This document shows positions 1 to 5,248 of a DNA stretch of 7,470 nucleotides, in pieces. How positions within the stretch are numbered: position 1 is the first letter of the stretch; each line of letters begins with the position of its first letter. Source of the DNA: Pseudomonadota bacterium (GTDB taxonomy: Bacteria; Pseudomonadota; Alphaproteobacteria; Rhizobiales; Rhizobiaceae); the NCBI GenBank assembly GCA_023399465.1, contig JAEWPB010000141.1, forward strand, positions 1-7,470, written 5' to 3'. Below the pieces are notes generated by a model that was given only the letters and a program-made list of their open reading frames with translations, did not search any database and was not told where the DNA came from. A program made the translations under genes and the position numbers.

Positions 1-146
1 CCCGAGAGTGTGAAGTCGTCGGTGTGGCAGATGCCGGTGGCCTTGACCTCGATCAGCACCTCGCCGGCGCGCGGGCCCTCGAGCTGCACGGTCATCACTT
101 CCAGCGGCTTGCCCGCCTGAACGGCAACGGCGGCACGTACGTCCAT
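1..146 (-). CDS. frmA: S-(hydroxymethyl)glutathione dehydrogenase / class III alcohol dehydrogenase, N-terminal part
   Basis: Only the first 48 codons lie in the window; the gene runs off the left edge. The translation begins MDVRAAVAVQAGKPLEV and reaches ATGICHTDDFTLSG. This is the class III zinc alcohol dehydrogenase N-terminus, with Cys40 of the GICHTD motif matching the catalytic-zinc cysteine. The family is cytoplasmic and oxidises S-hydroxymethylglutathione, formed spontaneously from formaldehyde and glutathione, with NAD+. The ATG at 146 is preceded by an AAGGAAAA ribosome site about 6-8 nt upstream, which supports this start. It lies in the same direction as the transporter run, 238 bp beyond it, so it may have its own promoter. 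Its presence fits a locus whose demethylase releases formaldehyde; that link is inferred from position. The family call is strong although the protein is partial; symbols differ between species (adhC, adhI, flhA). Confidence 0.85.
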   Translation of the reverse strand, partial: MDVRAAVAVQAGKPLEVMTVQLEGPRAGEVLIEVKATGICHTDDFTLS

Positions 147-248
147 GGTATTTTCCTTTCAAAGTCTCTCTGGTTCTTCGGGACGCAGGAGAGCCTTCGC
201 CGCACAGCCTTTGTGCGACGTTGTCCTGCATCTTGAGTTTCGGGAGTC

Positions 249-263
249 CGGGCCAAAGGCCCG
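249..263 (-). terminator. Small GC hairpin, weak terminator candidate
   Basis: A perfect 6-bp stem CGGGCC/GGCCCG closes a three-base AAA loop. GC-rich hairpins of this shape are common at rhizobial gene ends. On the minus strand no T-run follows, so a classical intrinsic terminator is not supported. It may act as a pause or as an mRNA end-protecting structure, or do nothing. Confidence 0.25.
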
Positions 264-352
264 CTTTACGTTAGTGGATGCGTATAAAATCAGTTCTTTG
301 CGGGATTCTGCTCGTCTCGTTCATCGGCAACGGATAGGTCTCGGTTGATCGG

Positions 353-372
353 GGCCAGCCTCGCAACTGGCC
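353..372 (-). terminator. Hairpin just after the ATPase stop codon, weak terminator candidate
   Basis: GGCCAG (353-358) pairs with CTGGCC (367-372) around an 8-base loop, beginning 12 nt beyond the ATPase stop codon on the transcribed strand. The position suits a transcript 3' end. The stem is short and is followed by CCGATC rather than a T-run, so Rho-independent termination is not shown. Confidence 0.28.
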
Positions 373-384
373 ACTCGCATCTGG

Positions 385-1446
385 CTAGAGCACCGCACCG
401 GTGGCGCCGGGGGGCACCATGGCGGCGATGACCTGCTGCAGGGTGACGCGGCCGAGCGGACGGCCGGTATCGTCTGCAACCGCAAGCTCGCGGTGATTGC
501 CTTCGGTCAGCAGGCGCGCCGCGATGTCGAGGGTGGTTCCTGCCGGTACCTGAACAGCCGGGGTTTCCTCGCCGGCGAGGATCGGGACCATCAGCGCCTC
601 GATCTGGATCACACGGCCGCGGTTCACTTCACGGACGAAGCTGGCGATGTAGTCGTCGGCGGGGCTGAGTACGATCTCCTGGCTGGTTCCCTGCTGAACC
701 ACTTCGCCGTCACGCAGGATGGCGATGCGGTCTCCGAGGCGCAGCGCCTCGTCGAGGTCGTGGGTGATGAAGACGATGGTCTTCTTGATCTCCTTCTGGA
801 GATCGAGAAGCACGGTCTGCATGTCGACGCGGATCAGGGGATCGAGTGCCGAGAAGGCTTCGTCCATCAGCAGGATCGGGGCATCGTTGGTCAGCGCCCG
901 CGCAAGGCCGACGCGCTGCTGCATGCCGCCCGAAAGCTGGTTGGGATACTTGCTTTCGAAGCCCTTCAGTCCCACGCGCTCGATCCAGCGCATGGCGGAT
1001 TCCACCTGCTTGGCGCGGGGCACGCCCTGGATCTCGAGGCCGTAGACGGTATTTTCCAGCACGTTGCGATGGGGCAGTAGGGCAAACTTCTGGAACACCA
1101 TCGCCGTCTGGTGGCGGCGGAATTCGCGCAAGTCCGCCTCGCTCATCTTGACGACGTCCTCGCCGCCGACCAGCACTTCGCCGGAGGTCGGGTCGATCAG
1201 GCGGTTGATGTGACGGATCAGCGTCGACTTGCCGGAACCGGACAGGCCCATGATGACCTGGATCGCGCCACCGGGCATGGAGATGTTGATGTCCTTGAGG
1301 CCGAGAACATGCCCGTGCTTGGCGTTGAGCTCCGACTTGGTCATGCCCTGCTCGACGAGCTTTACATACTCGCGGCCCTTCGGCCCGAAGATCTTGTACA
1401 GCTTCCTGATATCGATGCCGTAGCTGCCGGTTTGCTGATTAGCCAT
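385..1446 (-). CDS. Quaternary-ammonium (glycine/proline betaine or choline type) ABC transporter, ATP-binding protein
   Basis: This 353-residue protein is a ProV/OpuAA/ChoV-type ATPase that powers import at the inner face of the cytoplasmic membrane. Visible motifs are Walker A GLSGSGKST (67-75), Q-loop at Gln119 (MVFQK), signature LSGGMQQR (171-178), Walker B ILLMDEAFSALD (191-202) and switch His229 (THD). The N-terminus, with FGPKG and the stretch to about residue 50 before the first strand, is typical of the ProV group. After about residue 270 comes a tail resembling a degenerate CBS region. The ATG at 1446 is chosen because it has a strong GGGAGGTGG ribosome site; a longer frame to 1530 would only overlap the permease gene further. 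It overlaps the permease stop by 8 bp, implying coupled translation. Substrate specificity cannot be read from the ATPase. Confidence 0.92.
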   Translation of the reverse strand: MANQQTGSYGIDIRKLYKIFGPKGREYVKLVEQGMTKSELNAKHGHVLGLKDINISMPGGAIQVIMGLSGSGKSTLIRHINRLIDPTSGEVLVGGEDVVKMSEADLREFRRHQTAMVFQKFALLPHRNVLENTVYGLEIQGVPRAKQVESAMRWIERVGLKGFESKYPNQLSGGMQQRVGLARALTNDAPILLMDEAFSALDPLIRVDMQTVLLDLQKEIKKTIVFITHDLDEALRLGDRIAILRDGEVVQQGTSQEIVLSPADDYIASFVREVNRGRVIQIEALMVPILAGEETPAVQVPAGTTLDIAARLLTEGNHRELAVADDTGRPLGRVTLQQVIAAMVPPGATGAVL

Positions 1447-2326
1447 GGACCACCTCCCGGTGCTTCTGGAGACGATGACCATAAGCCTGGCTGACCCGGT
1501 CAAAGATGATGGCAATGCCGACGATGGCAAGACCGTTGAAGATGCCGAGCGTGAAATACTGGTTGGCGATGGCCTTCAGCACCGGCTGGCCGAGGCCCTG
1601 AACACCGATCATCGAGGCGATGACGACCATGGCGAGGGCCATCATGATTGTCTGGTTGATGCCGGCCATGATGGTCGGCAGTGCCAGCGGCAACTGCACG
1701 TTCTTCAGCCGCTGCCAACTGGACGAGCCGAAGGCGTCGGCGGCTTCGAGAACATCCTTGTCGACCAGGCGGATTCCGAGGTTGGTCAGGCGGATCATCG
1801 GCGGGATGGCGTATATCACCACGGCGATCAGGCCCGGGACCTTGCCGATACCAAGCAGCATGACCACCGGGATCAGGTAGACAAAGCTCGGCATCGTCTG
1901 CATCACGTCAAGCACGGGATTGATGACGTTCTGGATGCGGTCGGACCGGGACATGGCAATGCCGATCGGGATGCCGACGGCGATCGACATGACGGTACAG
2001 ACAAAGATCATCGACACTGTCTTCATCGTGTCGTCCCACATATCGAAGAAGCCGATCAGCAGCAGGGTCGAAACGCTGCCGGCGACGATCTTCCAGTTGC
2101 GGCTGGCAAGCCAGGCAACCGCGGCAATCAGAACCAGTATGATAGGCCAGGGGGTCTTCGTCATGAAGCGTTCGGAGTAGATGAGAAAATACTGCAACGG
2201 CTGGAAAAAGGCTTCCAGGGCGTCGCCGTAGGCGCGCGTGAAAGCGCGAAAGCTTTCATCGATCGTTTTCTTCAATGCCCGCAGCGCATCGTCGTTCAGG
2301 TGTGGAAAGCTGAAGAGCCAATCCAT
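1439..2326 (-). CDS. Quaternary-ammonium ABC transporter, permease (ProW/ChoW type)
   Basis: This 295-residue integral inner-membrane protein forms the translocation channel of the importer. An amphipathic N-terminal region of about 55 residues is followed by hydrophobic segments near 60-76, 80-94, 102-125, 147-175, 217-243 and 260-277. The ATPase-docking EAA loop is visible as EAADAFGSSSWQRLKNVQLP (194-213), and MPSFVYLIPVVMLLGIG (145-161) is characteristic of the ProW group. The ATG at 2326 has a GGGGA ribosome site a few bases upstream. It lies 121 bp after the binding-protein gene, with a strong hairpin between them, and overlaps the ATPase gene by 8 bp. It is one of three components of a single transporter; the natural substrate is inferred from the neighbouring demethylase. 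Confidence 0.92.
   Translation of the reverse strand: MDWLFSFPHLNDDALRALKKTIDESFRAFTRAYGDALEAFFQPLQYFLIYSERFMTKTPWPIILVLIAAVAWLASRNWKIVAGSVSTLLLIGFFDMWDDTMKTVSMIFVCTVMSIAVGIPIGIAMSRSDRIQNVINPVLDVMQTMPSFVYLIPVVMLLGIGKVPGLIAVVIYAIPPMIRLTNLGIRLVDKDVLEAADAFGSSSWQRLKNVQLPLALPTIMAGINQTIMMALAMVVIASMIGVQGLGQPVLKAIANQYFTLGIFNGLAIVGIAIIFDRVSQAYGHRLQKHREVVHG
1450..1458 (-). promoter_or_regulatory. Strong ribosome binding site deciding the ATPase start
   Basis: On the minus strand this reads GGGAGGTGG, with its GGAGG core 6 nt before the ATG at 1446 and inside the 3' end of the permease gene. It supports 1446 over the longer in-frame start at 1530, and suggests reinitiation by ribosomes finishing the permease. 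Confidence 0.75.
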
Positions 2327-2397
2327 TGGTGATCCCCTTTACTTGGTATTCCGGACGGTTGTTGTTTTTGTTCTTGCCCGTCCCTGAGCTTCAGGCG

Positions 2398-2427
2398 TCG
2401 GCGGCGCGTTTCCTCTCGCGCCGCCGA
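2398..2427 (-). other. Intercistronic hairpin between binding-protein and permease genes
   Basis: TCGGCGGCGCG (2398-2408) and CGCGCCGCCGA (2417-2427) form a perfect 11-bp stem with an 8-base loop. It starts 20 nt after the binding-protein stop codon in the direction of transcription. No T-run follows, so it is more likely an mRNA 3'-end stabiliser or processing barrier than a full terminator. Such structures are known to raise binding-protein levels over permease levels in other importer operons, for example malE-malF. A weaker 5-bp hairpin (CCTGA/TCAGG, 2383-2395) follows it. Confidence 0.75.
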
Positions 2428-2447
2428 TCATTCGCGTCAGATGTCGA

Positions 2448-3449
2448 TTAGAGCGACGCCTTGATCTTTTCGGCCGCCTCCGGCGATACCCACTTGGTCC
2501 AGATCGCCTCGCTTTCCTTGAGGAACTGCTTGGCGCCTTCTTCGCCGCTTGCCTGGTTGTCTCCCATCCACGCCATCAGCTTGTTGACGGTGTCGTTGGT
2601 CCAGGCGCGGGTGTTGAGATATTCCATGACCGGCGCGCCGGCGCGCTCGGCGAAGCTCTTGGTTACGAGGGTCTGGACCTTGTCCTTCGGCCAGTCGTTC
2701 TTCTTCGGATCGGCGCAGTCGGCAACGGTGTTGCAACGCTTCCACTCGGCCGCATCGACCGGTACGCCATGCTCGACCTTCACCATGTCATACTTGCCGA
2801 GAAGCGCTGTCGGTGCCCAGTAGTAGCCGACCCAGCCCTGCTTGCGCTCGTATGCCTTGGCGATCGAGCCGTCGAGGCCGGCGGAAGAACCGGTGTCGAC
2901 GAGCGTGAAGCCTGCGGCTTCGGCGCCATAGGCCTTGTAAAGCTGTGCGGTCACGACCGTGCCGCCCCAGCCCTGCGGGCCGTTGAAGATCGCGCCCTTG
3001 GAGGAATCCTCCGGATCAGGGAACAGTTCCGGATGCTTCAGCACGTCATCGATGGTCTTGATGTCCGGGTGCGCATCGGCGATGTACTTCGGCATCCACC
3101 AGCCCTGAACCGCGCCATCGGACAGTGCAACAGCCGCACCGACGATCTTGCCTTCCTCGATACCGCGGTTCACGACGTCGGGGAGCAGGTCGACCCAGCC
3201 TTCCGGCGCGATATCTGGCTCACCCTTTTCGATCATCGAGGTGATGGACGGCACGGTGTCGCCGACGATGAGCTCGGCGTTGCAGCCGTAACCTTCGCTG
3301 AGAATGATCTTGTCGACATTCGCCAGCACTTCGGCCGAAAGCCAGTTCATGTTGGCGATGGTGATGTCGCCGCACTCGGATGCAGAAGCTGCGTTGCCAA
3401 AGGCGAGGAGGCCGACAGCAAGGCACGTGGATGCGAGAAGTTTCTTCAT
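2448..3449 (-). CDS. Periplasmic substrate-binding protein of the quaternary-ammonium ABC transporter (ProX/OpuAC type)
   Basis: This 333-residue protein begins with a signal peptide: MKK, a hydrophobic core at about 4-19, then ASAS with likely cleavage after Ala23. The mature protein is rich in tryptophan at positions expected to line a cage for a methylated ammonium group: Trp36, Trp85, Trp117/118, Trp161, Trp206 and Trp211. Which of them bind ligand is not shown. The family folds into two lobes closing over the ligand in the periplasm. The mature chain has four cysteines in two near pairs (26 and 56; 239 and 245), possibly disulfides. The ATG at 3449 has an AAGGGAA ribosome site about 7 nt upstream. 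It follows the reductase gene by 75 bp and precedes the permease across a strong hairpin. Likely ligands are proline betaine, N-methylproline, glycine betaine or choline; sequence alone does not decide. Confidence 0.9.
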   Translation of the reverse strand: MKKLLASTCLAVGLLAFGNAASASECGDITIANMNWLSAEVLANVDKIILSEGYGCNAELIVGDTVPSITSMIEKGEPDIAPEGWVDLLPDVVNRGIEEGKIVGAAVALSDGAVQGWWMPKYIADAHPDIKTIDDVLKHPELFPDPEDSSKGAIFNGPQGWGGTVVTAQLYKAYGAEAAGFTLVDTGSSAGLDGSIAKAYERKQGWVGYYWAPTALLGKYDMVKVEHGVPVDAAEWKRCNTVADCADPKKNDWPKDKVQTLVTKSFAERAGAPVMEYLNTRAWTNDTVNKLMAWMGDNQASGEEGAKQFLKESEAIWTKWVSPEAAEKIKASL

Positions 3450-3524
3450 TTGCGGTTCCCTTTTTCGCGGCGTTCCCTTGTGAAGTGGCGGTTGTGCCGC
3501 GACAACTGCCCTCCTGTTATCATG

Positions 3525-4337
3525 TCAGCCCTTCCCCCGGGATGACATGTCCAAAGCTCTTGTTTCCGCAGCGTCGAGGCCGGCGTGGATGGCCGCCTCG
3601 ATGCCGTTTTCCTGCATTGCGGCAAGCGCTGCGGCAGTGGTGCCCTTGTAGGACATGAACGTATCGACCAGCGCCGTCGCATCCGCGTCTTCGCGCGCCA
3701 GCAACTGGCTTGCCCCGGCAATCACGGCCTTCACCGCGCGTCGAGCGATAGGGGCGGGAATGCCTCGGGTAACCGCATGCCCGATCATCGCTTCGGCCAT
3801 CAGCGCCGGGAAGGCGGGGCCTGAGCCGGTAAGGCCGGACATGTAGTCGATATCGGTTTCCTCCGGCATCTCGTCGGCCTCGCCGCAGGTTTCGAGCAGT
3901 GACTGCGCGAAGGTCCGGTCGTCGGCGGTTGCTTGTGCGGGAGAAAACCACGGGGTGTAGGAGCGTCCTATCTCGGCAGCGGCATTCGGCATGGCACGAA
4001 CGACCCGTTGCGTCCGGGTGTTCCGGGCGATGGTGTCGGCGCGTACGCCGGCCATGAAGGAGATCACCAGCTTGCCGGACGCATCGATCCCGATCGCATC
4101 GAAATCCTCGGGGCGGACGGACAGGATGATGACGTCGGCCTCGACGGCGAGCTGGCGGTTGTCGCTCGTCAGGCGCACGTCCGGCCAGGCCTCGTAGCCG
4201 GGACAGTGACCCGAGCGACTGGATAGGATCAGGTTGCGGGGATCGGCGAAGGTGCTTTCGAGCATCGCGCGTCCGAAGGCGCGGCCAAGCCAGCCGCCGC
4301 CGCCGATGATGCCGATGGTTGTGCTGCTGGTCGTCAT
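3525..4337 (-). CDS. Pyrroline-5-carboxylate reductase-like oxidoreductase (ProC family, divergent)
   Basis: This 270-residue protein has the usual length of pyrroline-5-carboxylate reductases. Visible motifs are an N-terminal nucleotide-binding loop (IGIIGGGGWLG, 8-18), the ProC-type RVVRAMPNAA (111-120) and SGLTGSGPAF (167-176), which opens the C-terminal dimerisation helices. The usual C-terminal SPGGTT is SYKGTT here (229-234), and the first loop is glycine-rich with Trp16 in place of the usual IGAGNM. The family reduces 1-pyrroline-5-carboxylate to proline with NAD(P)H in the cytoplasm. In a catabolic cluster this would be a special-purpose paralogue, perhaps acting on a ring imine formed from an N-methylated proline; that is speculation. 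Its ATG overlaps the regulator stop as ATGA, so translation is probably coupled. Family membership is clear; the substrate is uncertain. Confidence 0.82.
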   Translation of the reverse strand: MTTSSTTIGIIGGGGWLGRAFGRAMLESTFADPRNLILSSRSGHCPGYEAWPDVRLTSDNRQLAVEADVIILSVRPEDFDAIGIDASGKLVISFMAGVRADTIARNTRTQRVVRAMPNAAAEIGRSYTPWFSPAQATADDRTFAQSLLETCGEADEMPEETDIDYMSGLTGSGPAFPALMAEAMIGHAVTRGIPAPIARRAVKAVIAGASQLLAREDADATALVDTFMSYKGTTAAALAAMQENGIEAAIHAGLDAAETRALDMSSRGKG

Positions 4338-4987
4338 GCAGTGCCTCCATCGCTAGACGCGGCATAGCCGTGCCGGGCATGGAAGCGCTCGAGTTCGCGG
4401 GGCATTGGAGCCTTGCCGCCGAAGATCTCCACATAGACAGGTATGCGCCGGATGCGGACCGTACGATCCTCCTCGTTCATCTTCATGCTGATATAGCCGA
4501 TCTGGGTCAGGTAGACGGCGCGTGCGCGGACATCGGCCGAGTGGGCGTCGAACCCGAAGCGGATGAACATTTGCGTCAATGCGGCCAGCCGCTGATTGTC
4601 GGCGATCTCGATTTCGTGCGCTACCTCGGGCGACTGCAGGGCCCAGCTTCGGACGGCGAATTCGAACTGGGAATCGAACAGCGTCCGATCCAGCCAGCAG
4701 TCAAACAGGTTCAGGATCGCCTCGGCGATACTCTCGGCATAGGCTTCGGCCTGGCGAACGATGCTTTCCGTGTTTTTGTTGCGCCAGCGCTCGAGCAGTG
4801 CGGCAAGCAGTTCCTCGCGGTCCTTGAAGAACCAGTAGAAGCTGGTGCGCGACAGATTGAGCTTCTTCGCCAGCGGCAGGATGCGGACCGCTTCGACGCC
4901 GGACTCCATGAAGCTGTCATAGGCGGCCTCGAGCCAGACCTCCTTCGAGCCCCTCCATCCGGTTTCGCTGTGTGCCTGTTCGCTCAT
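4334..4987 (-). CDS. TetR/AcrR-family transcriptional regulator
   Basis: The 217-residue protein starting MSEQAHSETGW has a TetR-type N-terminal DNA-binding domain. Helix 1 is at about 14-30 and the helix-turn-helix at about 34-54 (ILPLAKKLNLSRTSFYWFFK), followed by KDREELLAALLERW and a mostly helical C-terminal ligand and dimer domain. It is first in the minus-strand run and divergent from the demethylase gene, the classic place for a local repressor. Paired palindromes in the divergent region are its likely binding sites; this is inferred from position. The start is uncertain. ATG at 4987 fits family N-termini, but no good ribosome site precedes it. Alternatives are ATG at 5035 and TTG at 5044, adding a cysteine-containing, unfamily-like extension that would run into operator 1. 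It probably controls both itself and the demethylase genes; the inducer is unknown. Confidence 0.88.
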   Translation of the reverse strand: MSEQAHSETGWRGSKEVWLEAAYDSFMESGVEAVRILPLAKKLNLSRTSFYWFFKDREELLAALLERWRNKNTESIVRQAEAYAESIAEAILNLFDCWLDRTLFDSQFEFAVRSWALQSPEVAHEIEIADNQRLAALTQMFIRFGFDAHSADVRARAVYLTQIGYISMKMNEEDRTVRIRRIPVYVEIFGGKAPMPRELERFHARHGYAASSDGGTA

Positions 4988-5028
4988 GACCAATTCGTAG
5001 CATTGGCATTTCCGTCTGGCAATCGCGA

Positions 5029-5065
5029 TGTACATGGCCGTCAATTATGTTGACATAAGTGTACA
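5029..5065. promoter_or_regulatory. Composite palindromic operator 1 (regulator side)
   Basis: The 37-bp element reads TGTACA (5029-5034), N5, GTCAA (5040-5044), N5, TTGAC (5050-5054), N5, TGTACA (5060-5065), a dyad centred on 5047. Each half is a TTGAC-N5-TGTACA unit, itself with imperfect inner symmetry, AC(A/G)-N4-TGT. Operator 2 repeats the same architecture exactly. It lies 42 bp above the preferred regulator start and covers a candidate -10. Binding by the adjacent TetR-type protein is inferred. Confidence 0.75.
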
Positions 5066-5071
5066 TTTAAT
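5044..5071 (-). promoter_or_regulatory. Candidate promoter of the regulator-transporter run
   Basis: On the minus strand, CATAAT (5049-5044, 5 of 6 to the sigma70 -10) follows ATTAAA (5071-5066, 3 of 6 to the -35) at 16-bp spacing. Transcription would begin near 5037, giving a leader of about 50 nt to the ATG at 4987. The -10 sits at the centre of operator 1, so a bound repressor would block it. The weak -35 keeps confidence low. Confidence 0.35.
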
Positions 5072-5164
5072 CGGCGGTGGCCGCGAAGAAACGCTGAAAA
5101 AACAATGGCGCGACGGGCCAGGAAATACTCCCCAGTACCGAAGCTCGTCGCCATGTTATCGAAA

Positions 5165-5201
5165 TGTACACATACGTCAACTCAGTTGACACAAATGTAC
5201 A
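5165..5201. promoter_or_regulatory. Composite palindromic operator 2 (demethylase side)
   Basis: The 37-bp element reads TGTACA (5165-5170), N5, GTCAA (5176-5180), N5, TTGAC (5186-5190), N5, TGTACA (5196-5201). The symmetry extends to AATGTACA on the left and TGTACATT on the right, and to AACT-C-AGTT at the centre (5183). All 22 fixed positions match operator 1. It covers the candidate -35 of the demethylase promoter, so occupancy should repress that gene. The adjacent TetR-type protein is the likely ligand of the site. Confidence 0.78.
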
Positions 5202-5214
5202 TTCCTCCTAGCAT
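5186..5214 (+). promoter_or_regulatory. Candidate sigma70 promoter of the demethylase-ETF genes
   Basis: TTGACA (5186-5191, perfect -35) and TAGCAT (5209-5214, 4 of 6 to the -10) are 17 bp apart. Transcription would start near 5221, about 28 nt before the ATG at 5249. The -35 is one arm of operator 2, so promoter and operator share bases. Confidence 0.5.
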
Positions 5215-5234
5215 CCGGCCTGTCGAACAAATTT

Positions 5235-5240
5235 GGGGAA
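5235..5240 (+). promoter_or_regulatory. Ribosome binding site deciding the demethylase start
   Basis: GGGGAA lies 8 nt before the ATG at 5249. It supports that start over an in-frame ATG at 5105, whose extra 48 codons would pass through operator 2 and the candidate promoter. Confidence 0.7.
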
Positions 5241-5248
5241 CTACCGGA

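Larger units (their letters stand above)
147..384. other. Spacer between transporter ATPase gene and formaldehyde dehydrogenase gene
   Basis: No convincing coding sequence is visible in this 238-bp stretch. It should hold the end of the transporter transcript and the leader, and possibly the promoter, of the dehydrogenase gene. Two small hairpins lie in it (249-263 and 353-372). An AT-rich patch near 281-290 could contribute a minus-strand -10 (TATACG, 4 of 6), but I found no matching -35 at 16-18 bp, so no promoter is called. The TGTACA/GTCAA operator elements of the divergent region are absent here. Confidence 0.5.

Noticed and set aside
1395..1400. Extra TGTACA inside the ATPase gene
   Set aside because: No GTCAA or TTGAC partner lies at 5-bp spacing, so it is a chance coding occurrence and not an operator.
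1447..1530. N-terminal extension of the ATPase frame by 28 codons
   Set aside because: It lies wholly within the permease coding region; the GGGAGGTGG site points to the start at 1446 and the MANQQ start fits the family.
1445..2332. Plus-strand open frame antisense to the whole permease gene
   Set aside because: It mirrors the permease almost exactly. High-GC codon bias leaves the opposite strand free of stops; the translation is rich in His/Asp/Gly with no recognisable domain.
3491..3506. Possible hairpin before the binding-protein gene (GTTGT/ACAAC)
   Set aside because: Only 5 bp of stem, with no promoter or terminator sequence associated; not supportable.
2769..3545. Plus-strand frame of 258 codons opposite the binding-protein gene
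   Set aside because: It is antisense to a gene with a signal peptide and clear family features, and has no features of its own.
3520..4434. Minus-strand frame of 304 codons overlapping the reductase gene
   Set aside because: It is an arginine-rich frame-shifted translation of the same strand; the reductase frame has clear ProC motifs.
5105..5248. N-terminal extension of the demethylase frame by 48 codons
   Set aside because: It passes through operator 2 and the candidate promoter, has no family-like sequence and no ribosome site at 5105; the ATG at 5249 has a good one.
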